DNA of 9,115 nucleotides from contig JAJQCL010000162.1 of NCBI GenBank assembly GCA_021202715.1, positions 1-9,115 of the forward strand, read 5' to 3'. A program made the position numbers and the translations under genes. Below the pieces are notes generated by a model. That model had not been told where the DNA came from. It saw nothing but the letters and a program-made list of their open reading frames with translations, and searched no databases. The DNA comes from Lachnospiraceae bacterium (lineage in GTDB: Bacteria > Bacillota > Clostridia > Lachnospirales > Lachnospiraceae). This document shows, piece after piece, positions 1 through 5,781 of the stretch. Position 1 is the stretch's first letter. Each line of letters starts with the position of its first letter.

Positions 1-835
1 GATGATTCAGACCGAGCAGCTGAGCATGAAGCGTCTGACCCTGCAAATGAAAATGCGTCGGCAGATTGCCATACAGAGTATCTCCCAGCAGGGGGTGGTG
101 CATCTGTGCCATATGCACCCGAATCTGGTGCGTTCGACCTGTTTCCAGACGGCATTCAATGTAGGTAAAGCGGTCAAAGCGTTGCAGGACCCGGTAGTGT
201 GTCACGGCCCGTTTCCCATTGGTGTGGTCTACGGCCATTTTCAGACGATTGGTTCTGGAACGTCCGATCGGAAGGTCTATGGTGCCTGTCTCTTCTTTCA
301 GAACGCCGTGCACGATCGCCAGATAGCGCCGATTGATCGTGTGCTCCGCCAGCTGGGCTGCCACGTGGTTATGACTAAAATCGTTCTTACAGACAACCAG
401 GACACCCGTTGTATCCATATCGATGCGATGCACGATCCCCGGACGCAGCACTCCGTTGATTCCGGACAGTTCTTCGCCGCAGTGTGCCAGCAGACCATTG
501 ACCAGCGTACCGGTATAATGACCGGGAGCAGGGTGTACCACCAGGCCTTTGGGTTTATTGACAAAGATCAGATCGTTGTCCTCATAAAGAATATCCAGAT
601 CCATCGCTTCCGCCTGGATATCCGGAACCTCGGGCTCCGGAATTTCTACGGAAATCGCGGCGCCTGCATGGCATTTTGTATTAGGACGAACCGGTTTGTC
701 ATTCATCAGAATGTGACCGGAACGGATCAGTTTTTGAATCCAGGATCTGGAATACCCTTCCAAAAAATGAGCGAGGAAAACGTCAATGCGCTCCCCGCTC
801 TGTTCTTCATCCACAACGATTGAAACATGCTCCAT
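1..835 (-). CDS. rluD: RluD-type 23S rRNA pseudouridine synthase (3' end cut by window edge)
   Basis: Predicted cytoplasmic enzyme that isomerises uridines to pseudouridine in large-subunit rRNA (RluA/RluC/RluD family). I translated the minus strand: 278 residues are visible and the frame is still open at the left edge. A family length of about 300 suggests only some 20-30 residues are missing. An S4-type RNA-binding domain spans about residues 13-62. The catalytic domain follows, with NKPKGLVVHP near 93-102, the catalytic-loop motif HRIDMDTTG at 136-144 (catalytic Asp139), the RRYLA motif near 169-173 and the family motif ETGRTHQIRVH near 231-241. The ATG at 835 is preceded by an AGGAGAG-like ribosome binding site and lies 21 bases after lspA, so the two are probably co-transcribed, the same order as lspA-ylyB in Bacillus. 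Oddity: the usual Lys after the catalytic Asp (HRLDKD) is Met. Assignment to RluD rather than another RluA-family member is likely but not certain. Confidence 0.93.
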   Translation of the reverse strand, partial: MEHVSIVVDEEQSGERIDVFLAHFLEGYSRSWIQKLIRSGHILMNDKPVRPNTKCHAGAAISVEIPEPEVPDIQAEAMDLDILYEDNDLIFVNKPKGLVVHPAPGHYTGTLVNGLLAHCGEELSGINGVLRPGIVHRIDMDTTGVLVVCKNDFSHNHVAAQLAEHTINRRYLAIVHGVLKEETGTIDLPIGRSRTNRLKMAVDHTNGKRAVTHYRVLQRFDRFTYIECRLETGRTHQIRVHMAQMHHPLLGDTLYGNLPTHFHLQGQTLHAQLLGLNH

Positions 836-856
836 CCTCTTCTCTCCTTCCCCTGT

Positions 857-1351
857 CTACAGAATCCCTTCCAGATCTTCCTCCTTATAGTAAAACAGGA
901 GAAGCAAAACCAGCAACGCGGCTGAAAAGGTGACATAGCAGTCCGCTACGTTGAAGATGGGAAAGTCAATCAGTTTAAAGTACAGAAAATCGACCACATA
1001 TCCCTGCCTGACCCGGTCAATGAAGTTCCCGATCGCGCCCGCCAGAAGTGTGATACAAAGAATATTGAGCGGGCGGTATCTGCGGCTTTGAGGAATGCGG
1101 AACAGATAAAGCCAGCAGACGCAGGCAATGACAAGAATTGTAAGGACAAGAAACAGAGACTGCCTCTGTTGGAGAATCCCGAATGCAGCCCCTTCGTTGA
1201 TTGAATAATGAAGTTCGAACACGCCGTCCCAGATTACATAAGGTCCCTCCGCCAGGTTTACGACAGCCAGATGCTTGGTCCATTGATCCAGCAGTATAAG
1301 AAGGAAGACGGAGAGAACGGCGTGTCCGATGCTCTTAGCTTTTTTTTTCAT
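857..1351 (-). CDS. lspA: Lipoprotein signal peptidase II (LspA)
   Basis: Membrane aspartyl peptidase that removes the signal peptide from diacylglyceryl-modified prolipoproteins. The protein has 164 residues, the usual length, with four hydrophobic segments (about 10-30, 66-86, 95-112, 140-155). The family motifs are all present: DQWTK at 22-26, NEGAAFG at 52-58, GNFIDR at 108-113 and FNVAD at 133-137. Asp112 and Asp137 are the expected catalytic pair. The start at 1351 is 16 bases after the sepF stop and has only a G-rich stretch instead of a clear Shine-Dalgarno sequence, so translation may be coupled to sepF. Codons 2-4 are all AAA and form part of an A9 run, a possible slippage site. It lies between sepF and the pseudouridine synthase in one operon. 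The identification is secure. Confidence 0.97.
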   Translation of the reverse strand: MKKKAKSIGHAVLSVFLLILLDQWTKHLAVVNLAEGPYVIWDGVFELHYSINEGAAFGILQQRQSLFLVLTILVIACVCWLYLFRIPQSRRYRPLNILCITLLAGAIGNFIDRVRQGYVVDFLYFKLIDFPIFNVADCYVTFSAALLVLLLLFYYKEEDLEGIL

Positions 1352-1367
1352 AACAGGCCCCGTTGTC

Positions 1368-1916
1368 TTACAGGTTAAGGCTCAGCGTAGATAAATCCTG
1401 GGCGCCCTCCAGGGTATCCTGAAAGTCCCCGGTCAGACCGATTGACTGAGGCGATACGATGAATATGTATTTGGAGATCTTCTGCAGATTCCCGTTGATC
1501 GAGTAGCAGGCTCCGGAGGTGAAGTCAATGCTCCTCTGTGCGAGATCCACATGAACTCCCTCCATATTGATGACAACGGCGCGTCCGCTGAGCAGAATAT
1601 CACAGACTTCGCGCGCGTCTTCCAATGCGGCAGGCTTTACCATGCAGACCTCCATGCTGCCATGGCTCTTCATGGGAACAACATTGCTGCTGCGTCTGAT
1701 ACGCGCAGGACGTTCCTTTTCGGCAGGTTCAGCCGTACGGCGGGGAGAGACGGCGGCCGCCGGTTTCTCTTCGTCGATCGATTCGGTGGACGCTTTGCTG
1801 CGGCGTGTGCGCCGGGGCGTGGGCTCCTCCTCTTCCATCTCGTACTCGTCGTCATACTCTTCATCGTCATCATATAATTTCATAGAATTCAAAAACCTGT
1901 CAATGATATTCGCCAT
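1368..1916 (-). CDS. sepF: Cell division protein SepF
   Basis: SepF tethers FtsZ filaments to the membrane and shapes the septum in Gram-positive bacteria. The 182 residues comprise an N-terminal amphipathic membrane-binding helix (MANIIDRFLNSMKL, 1-14), a long charged linker and the conserved FtsZ-binding and dimerising core at about 88-158. Core landmarks are MEVCMVKP, the SGRAVVINMEG strand, RSIDFTSGACYSI and the IFIVSP end strand. The linker is unusual: a strongly acidic block (about 16-31, mostly D/E/Y) is followed by basic clusters (RRTRRSK and KERPARIRR). The total is longer than the roughly 150 residues common in bacilli. The ATG at 1916 has AGGGAG about 10 bases upstream. It is the first gene after a strong promoter at about 2019-2047, which probably also serves lspA and rluD. 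There is no yggS/ylmE or ylmG neighbour as in the Bacillus ylm cluster. Confidence 0.96.
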   Translation of the reverse strand: MANIIDRFLNSMKLYDDDEEYDDEYEMEEEEPTPRRTRRSKASTESIDEEKPAAAVSPRRTAEPAEKERPARIRRSSNVVPMKSHGSMEVCMVKPAALEDAREVCDILLSGRAVVINMEGVHVDLAQRSIDFTSGACYSINGNLQKISKYIFIVSPQSIGLTGDFQDTLEGAQDLSTLSLNL

Positions 1917-1993
1917 GTTGAATCTGTCTCCCTATTCCCAGTTATTTTCAGGAGGCCCCCTCTGTTTCCGGTAGTCCCATATTTATGTGGTAA

Positions 1994-2008
1994 ACGACTT
2001 TTTGTCGT
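1994..2008 (-). promoter_or_regulatory. Short inverted repeat at the predicted start of the sepF transcript
   Basis: The minus strand reads ACGAC-AAAAA-GTCGT, a perfect 5-bp stem with an all-A loop, extendable by two G-T pairs. It begins about four bases downstream of the predicted transcription start. It could be an operator just downstream of the promoter or a 5'-terminal hairpin protecting the mRNA. The element is visible; any function is inference. Confidence 0.35.
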
Positions 2009-2018
2009 CCACTATAAT

Positions 2019-2047
2019 ATTATCCTCATTTTCCCCTTTTCTGTCAA
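2019..2047 (-). promoter_or_regulatory. Sigma-A type promoter for sepF-lspA-rluD
   Basis: On the minus strand a perfect -35 box TTGACA (2047-2042) is followed by a 17-base spacer and GATAAT (2024-2019), five of six matches to the -10 consensus. Transcription would start near 2012, giving a sepF leader of about 95 bases. No convincing terminator lies between the preceding HlyD-like gene and this promoter, so readthrough may add to expression. This is the best promoter in the window. Confidence 0.8.
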
Positions 2048-2083
2048 CACCAGTGGAGAAAAAAGTTGTGAAGAATCCAAAAA

Positions 2084-3502
2084 TCAGTAGATCTGTTCTC
2101 CTTCCTCACAGTCATCTCCACGAAGGAGAATATGATCATACACGGACAGGCCGTAGCTCTGATTTTCCGCTATGATATAATAATCGTCGCTTTCCGTCAG
2201 GATTTCGATCTGCCGGAATACCGTATATCCCTTGTTGACACAATATACGCCGGACAGAGATGCGGTGGTCCCCACCGTATATGTGCCCGTACTGCTCTCC
2301 TCCGCATCCTCTGAGTCAGATGGTTTGCGCAGTACTGTACCTTCCCCGATCTCAGAAGGATCAAGGTAATAGTAATCTTCTGTGCTGGCATAGATGGTCG
2401 GCGTGATAAACTCCACGGTCGTTCCATCCGCCGTATAGGTTTCCTGCAGGAAACCGGTCTCCGAATCATTTCCACCGATGGTGGCGTACTCGATCGGGAC
2501 CACATAGAAATCTTTCGTGACAACGGAGGATTTGGGGATCTTCAGACCCGTAATATTCAGAGAAGAGATCTCTGATTTCTTCAGGGTAACATTCGTGAAC
2601 CGCTTATCGGCCAGCTGGATCATATAATTCGAGAGCGTACAGCGTCCCACAATGTTCCCATCCGAGAGTGTAATCAAAGAAAAATCTGCGGTCACTTCCA
2701 GATTTACATCGTTAAAAAGGAGCGTGACACGGGTCTCATCCGCCAGCTGATTGCGATCCTCCTCCGTCAGTTCCAGATAGACCGACCAGGTTTCTGAGCC
2801 AATGGTCTTATACAGAGAGGCCTCGGCCTCCAGGAGAGTCCCGGAAGCGACAGCCGTCTTCTCATACTTGCTGTCCGTCAGAAGATCCAGCGTCAGATCT
2901 TCTTCGGTTATTGTCTCATATCCATCCGTGTAGTATTCCACCACGCCGCTGGTATTCGCCGCCACAGTCAGGAGATAGTCGGTATCAAGGCCTAATTCTG
3001 CCAGATCGTCCAGTGAGCTGAGATAGCTCAGCAGCAGGTTCTGCAGATTGTATTTGAGATCATAGACCTGTTCAAAGGAAACCGGATCGTACGCAGCTGT
3101 AAATGCTGTCAGTTTTTTCTTCAGGGCACTGAGCTCGTCAGAGGACAGAGAACTGTCACCGTCAGAGGAGGAATTTAATAATTCCGTATACTCTCCATTG
3201 GTATCCACCGAACAGATGATATCCCCCACCGAAGCGCGTGTGCCTTCCCGAAGATAGTAATGAATATATCCGGCTTCAGGAGCTGTGTAGACGGTCTCTT
3301 CGCGAAGGATCAGACCGGTGTAGGTCGTATCCTGTACCACGGAGCTGGTTTCTCCCACCTCATAGATCTGCACAGAGCCCTGTGTCATATAGGAGATCAC
3401 ATTGATCGCCAGATACAAAAAAAACACAAGAAAAACGATCATGCCGATGTTAAAATGAATGTGTCTTCGATATCGGATGACCTTTGAGTTTTTTCTGGCC
3501 AT
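2084..3502 (-). CDS. HlyD-like single-pass membrane protein, function unknown
   Basis: 472 residues. A basic N-terminus (KVIRYRRH) is followed by one transmembrane helix (about 18-39), so most of the protein should lie outside the membrane. Residues about 60-100 (TAPEAGYIHYYLREGTRASVGDIICSVD) look like half of a biotinyl-lipoyl-like domain, as in HlyD/RND adaptor proteins. A helical segment at about 122-170 could be the hairpin region. A second lipoyl-like half (about 183-192, TSGVVEYYTDG) and beta-rich domains follow. The C-terminal stretch at about 417-460 (GVYCV...VEIL-like strands...GLSVYDHILL) resembles the adaptor membrane-proximal domain. There is no adjacent ABC transporter or outer-membrane partner, so an export role is not supported by context. 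Its position just upstream of sepF suggests an envelope or division role, which is inference. The ATG at 3502 has AGGAGAGGAG directly upstream. Confidence 0.8.
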   Translation of the reverse strand: MARKNSKVIRYRRHIHFNIGMIVFLVFFLYLAINVISYMTQGSVQIYEVGETSSVVQDTTYTGLILREETVYTAPEAGYIHYYLREGTRASVGDIICSVDTNGEYTELLNSSSDGDSSLSSDELSALKKKLTAFTAAYDPVSFEQVYDLKYNLQNLLLSYLSSLDDLAELGLDTDYLLTVAANTSGVVEYYTDGYETITEEDLTLDLLTDSKYEKTAVASGTLLEAEASLYKTIGSETWSVYLELTEEDRNQLADETRVTLLFNDVNLEVTADFSLITLSDGNIVGRCTLSNYMIQLADKRFTNVTLKKSEISSLNITGLKIPKSSVVTKDFYVVPIEYATIGGNDSETGFLQETYTADGTTVEFITPTIYASTEDYYYLDPSEIGEGTVLRKPSDSEDAEESSTGTYTVGTTASLSGVYCVNKGYTVFRQIEILTESDDYYIIAENQSYGLSVYDHILLRGDDCEEGEQIY

Positions 3503-3534
3503 AGGCTCTCCTCTCCTGGATGCAACTGGAACGA

Positions 3535-3550
3535 TGTTAAAGTATTAACA
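3535..3550. promoter_or_regulatory. Dyad TGTTAA-N4-TTAACA between divergent genes
   Basis: A perfect 6+6 inverted repeat with a four-base centre, 33 bases upstream of the HlyD-like start and about 94 upstream of the DUF378 start. The symmetry and position would suit a dimeric regulator's operator. I do not recognise a specific regulator family. AT-rich dyads of this size can also arise by chance. Confidence 0.3.
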
Positions 3551-3587
3551 ATTTTTCCCAGTTATAAAATATTGTCCGAGTACCCAT

Positions 3588-3617
3588 ACTATAGCAAGAA
3601 GATCCTTTTGAAATCAA
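3588..3617 (-). promoter_or_regulatory. Candidate promoter for the HlyD-like gene
   Basis: The minus strand carries TTGATT (3617-3612), an 18-base spacer and TATAGT (3593-3588), four and five matches to the -35 and -10 consensus. The predicted start near 3581 gives a leader of about 80 bases containing the TGTTAA dyad. It would overlap the leader of the plus-strand DUF378 gene. No equally good plus-strand promoter was found, so how DUF378 is transcribed is unclear. Confidence 0.4.
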
Positions 3618-3643
3618 GAGGCTGCAAAAAAGGAGGAATCTCA

Positions 3644-3850
3644 ATGAAATTTCTGGACTATACGATTCTTGCGATAGGAATCATCGGTGCACTGAACTGG
3701 GGACTGGTTGGAATTTTCCGCTTCGATCTGGTCGCATACCTGTTCGGATCCATGTCCTGGTTCACACGGCTCATTTACATTCTGGTGGGGATCGCCGGTC
3801 TGTACGGTATCAGCTATTTTGGCCGGATCTCCCAGAATATGGCGGAGTAG
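3644..3850 (+). CDS. DUF378 family small membrane protein
   Basis: A 68-residue protein with two hydrophobic helices (about 6-26 and 40-60). The DUF378/YuzA-type signature is visible: an N-terminal LDYTILAIGIIGALNWGLVGIF segment (residues 4-25) and RLIYILVGIAGLYGI toward the end. The family function is unknown; it is an integral cytoplasmic-membrane protein. The start at 3644 is chosen because AGGAGG (3631-3636) lies seven bases upstream and because the family begins here; the open frame further upstream has no such support. It is the only plus-strand gene, divergent from the HlyD-like gene and convergent with the P-loop gene, with its own hairpin after the stop. It is therefore probably an independent single-gene unit inserted among minus-strand operons. 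Confidence 0.88.
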   Translation: MKFLDYTILAIGIIGALNWGLVGIFRFDLVAYLFGSMSWFTRLIYILVGIAGLYGISYFGRISQNMAE

Positions 3851-3858
3851 ATTCAGAG

Positions 3859-3890
3859 CATCGGGCGCCCTGTAATCAGGGCGCCCGATG
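3859..3890. terminator. Perfect 14-bp GC-rich hairpin between convergent genes
   Basis: CATCGGGCGCCCTG and its exact reverse complement flank the loop TAAT, starting nine bases after the DUF378 stop. It also lies downstream of the leftward P-loop gene, so it could terminate both transcripts. The tract after it on the plus strand (TGCCTTACAT) is only moderately T-rich, and on the minus strand there is no T tract. The stem is very strong but not a textbook intrinsic terminator in either direction. Confidence 0.75.
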
Positions 3891-3907
3891 TGCCTTACAT
3901 GAAAAAA

Positions 3908-4327
3908 TCAGAGGGATATGATCACTTTATCCTGTGCATTGGCCGGAAGATGTTCCTTGTCCTCTGAGATACTGAGAATAAAGGTCACGTCATATTTCGC
4001 TCCGATGACATTCAAATCGTCAATGGCCTGCTCCACGCTGCTCTGGTCCAGATAAGCCAGCGTGAGGAAGCTGTCCAGATACACCTCCTCCAGATCATGA
4101 TCCTGCGAGATGATCCCGCAAATAAATCCGAGAAAACCGTCGTAATTCTTGATGGGATACTGTGATACGTCGATCAGACGAACCCGATTGTTGAGTTCGA
4201 ACATATGCTTGGTGTTCTTGTCAAGGTAGACGATCGTTCCGTGAGCTTCTTTGATGGAGGCGTTTACCTTCTCCAGCAGATGCTTTGTCTTGCCTTTGCC
4301 TTTTTTGCCTGAGATAATCTGAACCAT
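3908..4327 (-). CDS. Small P-loop protein of unknown function
   Basis: 139 residues, starting MVQIISGKKGKGKTKHLLEK. The Walker A motif GKKGKGKT at 7-14 matches GxxxxGKT almost at the N-terminus, as in compact P-loop NTPases. EEVYLDSF around 80-87, after hydrophobic residues, could supply a Walker B aspartate (Asp85). A strand TIVYLDKNTKHM (31-42), an FLGFICGIIS helix (65-74) and a late VTFILSIS strand (114-121) fit an alpha/beta fold. The family is a conserved hypothetical that I cannot name with confidence; weak likeness to PilT-type ATPases would be expected from the P-loop alone. The start at 4327 is chosen for its AAGGAGGAG site; upstream in-frame codons lack such a site. A promoter at about 4449-4477 makes it a separate unit from rodA. 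No membrane segment or signal peptide is seen. Confidence 0.8.
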   Translation of the reverse strand: MVQIISGKKGKGKTKHLLEKVNASIKEAHGTIVYLDKNTKHMFELNNRVRLIDVSQYPIKNYDGFLGFICGIISQDHDLEEVYLDSFLTLAYLDQSSVEQAIDDLNVIGAKYDVTFILSISEDKEHLPANAQDKVIISL

Positions 4328-4357
4328 AATTGTCTCCTCCTTGAGTGAAATAAAATC

Positions 4358-4410
4358 GTGAAAACCTTTGACACGGAAATACCCTTGTCTGTGAAAACAA
4401 AGCCGGAAAT
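4358..4410. repeat. Imperfect tandem repeat in the leader of the P-loop gene
   Basis: On the plus strand GTGAAAAC occurs at 4358-4365 and 4391-4398, each followed by CGGAAAT (4374-4380 and 4404-4410) and then an ACCC/CCC-type run. This makes two degenerate units about 30-33 bases apart. They lie wholly within the predicted 115-base untranslated leader. A weaker third start (GTGAAAT, 4345-4351) lies next to them. Function unknown; it may be a regulatory site or leader structure. Confidence 0.4.
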
Positions 4411-4448
4411 CCCTCAATTATCTGTCCTGTCGTTAAATTTTCAAATCC

Positions 4449-4477
4449 ATTATAGTATAAATCCCTGAAAAGCACAA
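4449..4477 (-). promoter_or_regulatory. Promoter for the P-loop gene
   Basis: The minus strand carries a perfect TATAAT (4454-4449), 17 bases after TTGTGC (4477-4472), a weak -35 with the key TTG retained. Transcription would start near 4442, leaving a 115-base leader before the ATG at 4327. Confidence 0.65.
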
Positions 4478-4523
4478 GAAGGAAATGTACCTGTGCCGCT
4501 TTCTTTTCCCAGCTTTTTTGTTA

Positions 4524-4563
4524 CTTACCGGTCACGGATTTTATCACGGACGTCACCGATAAG
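4524..4563 (-). other. Inverted repeat just after rodA
   Basis: On the minus strand CTTATCGGT and ACCGGTAAG form a nine-pair stem (one U-G pair) enclosing a 22-base loop, starting eight bases past the rodA stop. The loop contains two direct copies of TCACGGA (plus strand, 4532-4538 and 4544-4550), with a near copy TCACCGA at 4553-4559. No T tract follows (the minus strand continues TAACAAAAAA), so it is not a standard intrinsic terminator. It may still stabilise or process the end of the rodA mRNA. Confidence 0.35.
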
Positions 4564-4570
4564 AAGTATG

Positions 4571-5725
4571 TCACCAGTCAGAATCTTTGCGTTCCGTTCT
4601 CTGCAGGGCCACATTCATGACAAGCCCCATGCCGATGTAGAGGCTGAGCAGGGAACTTAGGCCTGCGCTGATAAAGGGAAGCGGCAGCCCTGTGTTGGGC
4701 AGCAGTTCGGTCGCTACGCCGATATTGACAAAGGATTGAAAGGCGATCAGCGAGGCCATCCCGACACAGATCAGCTGACCGGCTTTATCCCGGGCTCTGG
4801 CAGCAATCCGCAGACAGAGAAAGACCAGAACCGCAAAGAGACCAACGACAACGGCGCTTCCCACAAAACCAAGCTCCTCCCCGATGACGGCAAAAATAAA
4901 ATCACAGTCTTCCTCGGAAAGAAAGTTTCCATTCTTGACGGATTCAAAGCTGGTATTATTCAGTCCTTTTCCGAAGAGCTGTCCGGAAGCGATGGCCAAT
5001 ACGGAATTATCCTGCTGTGTCGTATTGCCCGAAGCAGCATATTTGTCCGGATACAGCCACGACAGGATGCGGCGGATCTGGTATACATTTTCATACAGGT
5101 AATCCTGATAACGAATAATCAGAAGCACGCCGCTGATACAGACAGGGATCAGAATCGCGACCGCCAGAAAGATCCATTTGTAACTGATTCCTGCTGAATA
5201 AAGGATCACTATGAAGATGAACGCAATGACCAGCGTGGTGGAGAGGTCCGGTTCTCTTAAAACCAGAAGAGCCGGAGCCACGGCCAGGAGCAGCCCTCCA
5301 AAAACGACCACAGGGCGGTTGATCCGGGATTCATTTTTCCAGTAGAACCAGGCAAAAAACAGAATCAGGCAGATCTTGAAAAATTCGGAGGGCTGGATCT
5401 GCACGCCCAGATTCAGCCAGCGCTGGGCTCCCGTGCCTGAACTGCTCCCCAGGGGGGACAGAACCAGCACCAGAAGAAGAACGCCTCCGGCATAGATCAG
5501 CGGAGACAGCCGCAGCAGAAAATGATAGTCCACAAATGTCAGGAACATCATGATGGCGAAACCGACGGCAATGCCAACGACCTGCTTCATCATCGTCTCA
5601 TCCCGGGCCGAGTCGTTGGCCAGGGCACTGTTCAGAACAAGCAGCCCGATGCCGGACAGGATCAGCACACACAGGATGAGCTGATAACTGAAATTTCTTC
5701 TCGAGTATAATTGAAAACGAAACAT
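4571..5725 (-). CDS. rodA: RodA/FtsW-family peptidoglycan glycosyltransferase (SEDS)
   Basis: Polytopic membrane enzyme that polymerises lipid II into glycan strands together with a class B PBP. It has 384 residues, the normal length, with about ten hydrophobic segments. Family landmarks: GAQRWLNLGVQIQPSEFFK (99-117), REPDLSTTLV (157-166, usually QPDLGTAL), NSVLAIASGQLFGKGL (240-255), DFIFAVIGEELGFVG (275-289) with the conserved Asp275 expected at the catalytic site, and LLPNTGLPLPFISAGLSSLL (341-360). It differs from the usual FISYGGSS by having AGL. The ATG at 5725 has AGGAGAAGG upstream and lies 56 bases after minD. Context next to PBP2 and MinD favours an elongation (RodA) role over septal FtsW or sporulation SpoVE, but sequence alone does not fully separate them. 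Confidence 0.92.
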   Translation of the reverse strand: MFRFQLYSRRNFSYQLILCVLILSGIGLLVLNSALANDSARDETMMKQVVGIAVGFAIMMFLTFVDYHFLLRLSPLIYAGGVLLLVLVLSPLGSSSGTGAQRWLNLGVQIQPSEFFKICLILFFAWFYWKNESRINRPVVVFGGLLLAVAPALLVLREPDLSTTLVIAFIFIVILYSAGISYKWIFLAVAILIPVCISGVLLIIRYQDYLYENVYQIRRILSWLYPDKYAASGNTTQQDNSVLAIASGQLFGKGLNNTSFESVKNGNFLSEEDCDFIFAVIGEELGFVGSAVVVGLFAVLVFLCLRIAARARDKAGQLICVGMASLIAFQSFVNIGVATELLPNTGLPLPFISAGLSSLLSLYIGMGLVMNVALQRTERKDSDW

Positions 5726-5740
5726 AACCTTCTCCTGTCC

Positions 5741-5766
5741 GGGGATTCTGTAAGAGCGGGATCCCC
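5741..5766 (-). other. Weak inverted repeat in the minD-rodA gap
   Basis: GGGGAT (5741-5746) and ATCCCC (5761-5766) could pair over a 14-base loop immediately upstream of the rodA ribosome binding site. The stem is short and there is no T tract. It may modulate rodA translation or be incidental. Confidence 0.2.
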
Positions 5767-5781
5767 CACGGCTTTTACGGA

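Noticed and set aside
2..823. Long plus-strand open frame (273 codons) opposite the pseudouridine synthase
   Set aside because: The minus strand encodes a clear RluD-family protein with all motifs; the plus frame has no recognisable domain and is a codon-bias shadow.
1551..1974. Plus-strand open frames opposite sepF
   Set aside because: They are low-complexity mirror translations (S/R-rich) of the acidic and basic linker of SepF, without good ribosome binding sites.
3572..3643. Upstream extension of the DUF378 protein
   Set aside because: The extra 24 residues do not belong to the family, and AGGAGG lies just before the internal ATG at 3644.
4328..4417. N-terminal extension of the P-loop protein
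   Set aside because: The frame is open upstream, but the AAGGAGGAG site points to the ATG at 4327, and the upstream residues fall in the leader and lack a ribosome binding site.
4524..4563. Hairpin after rodA as an intrinsic terminator
   Set aside because: The stem is followed by an A run rather than a T run on the transcribed strand, so only a structural element is reported.
4884..5197. Plus-strand open frames inside rodA
   Set aside because: They lie opposite a well-supported membrane-protein gene and have no domain evidence.
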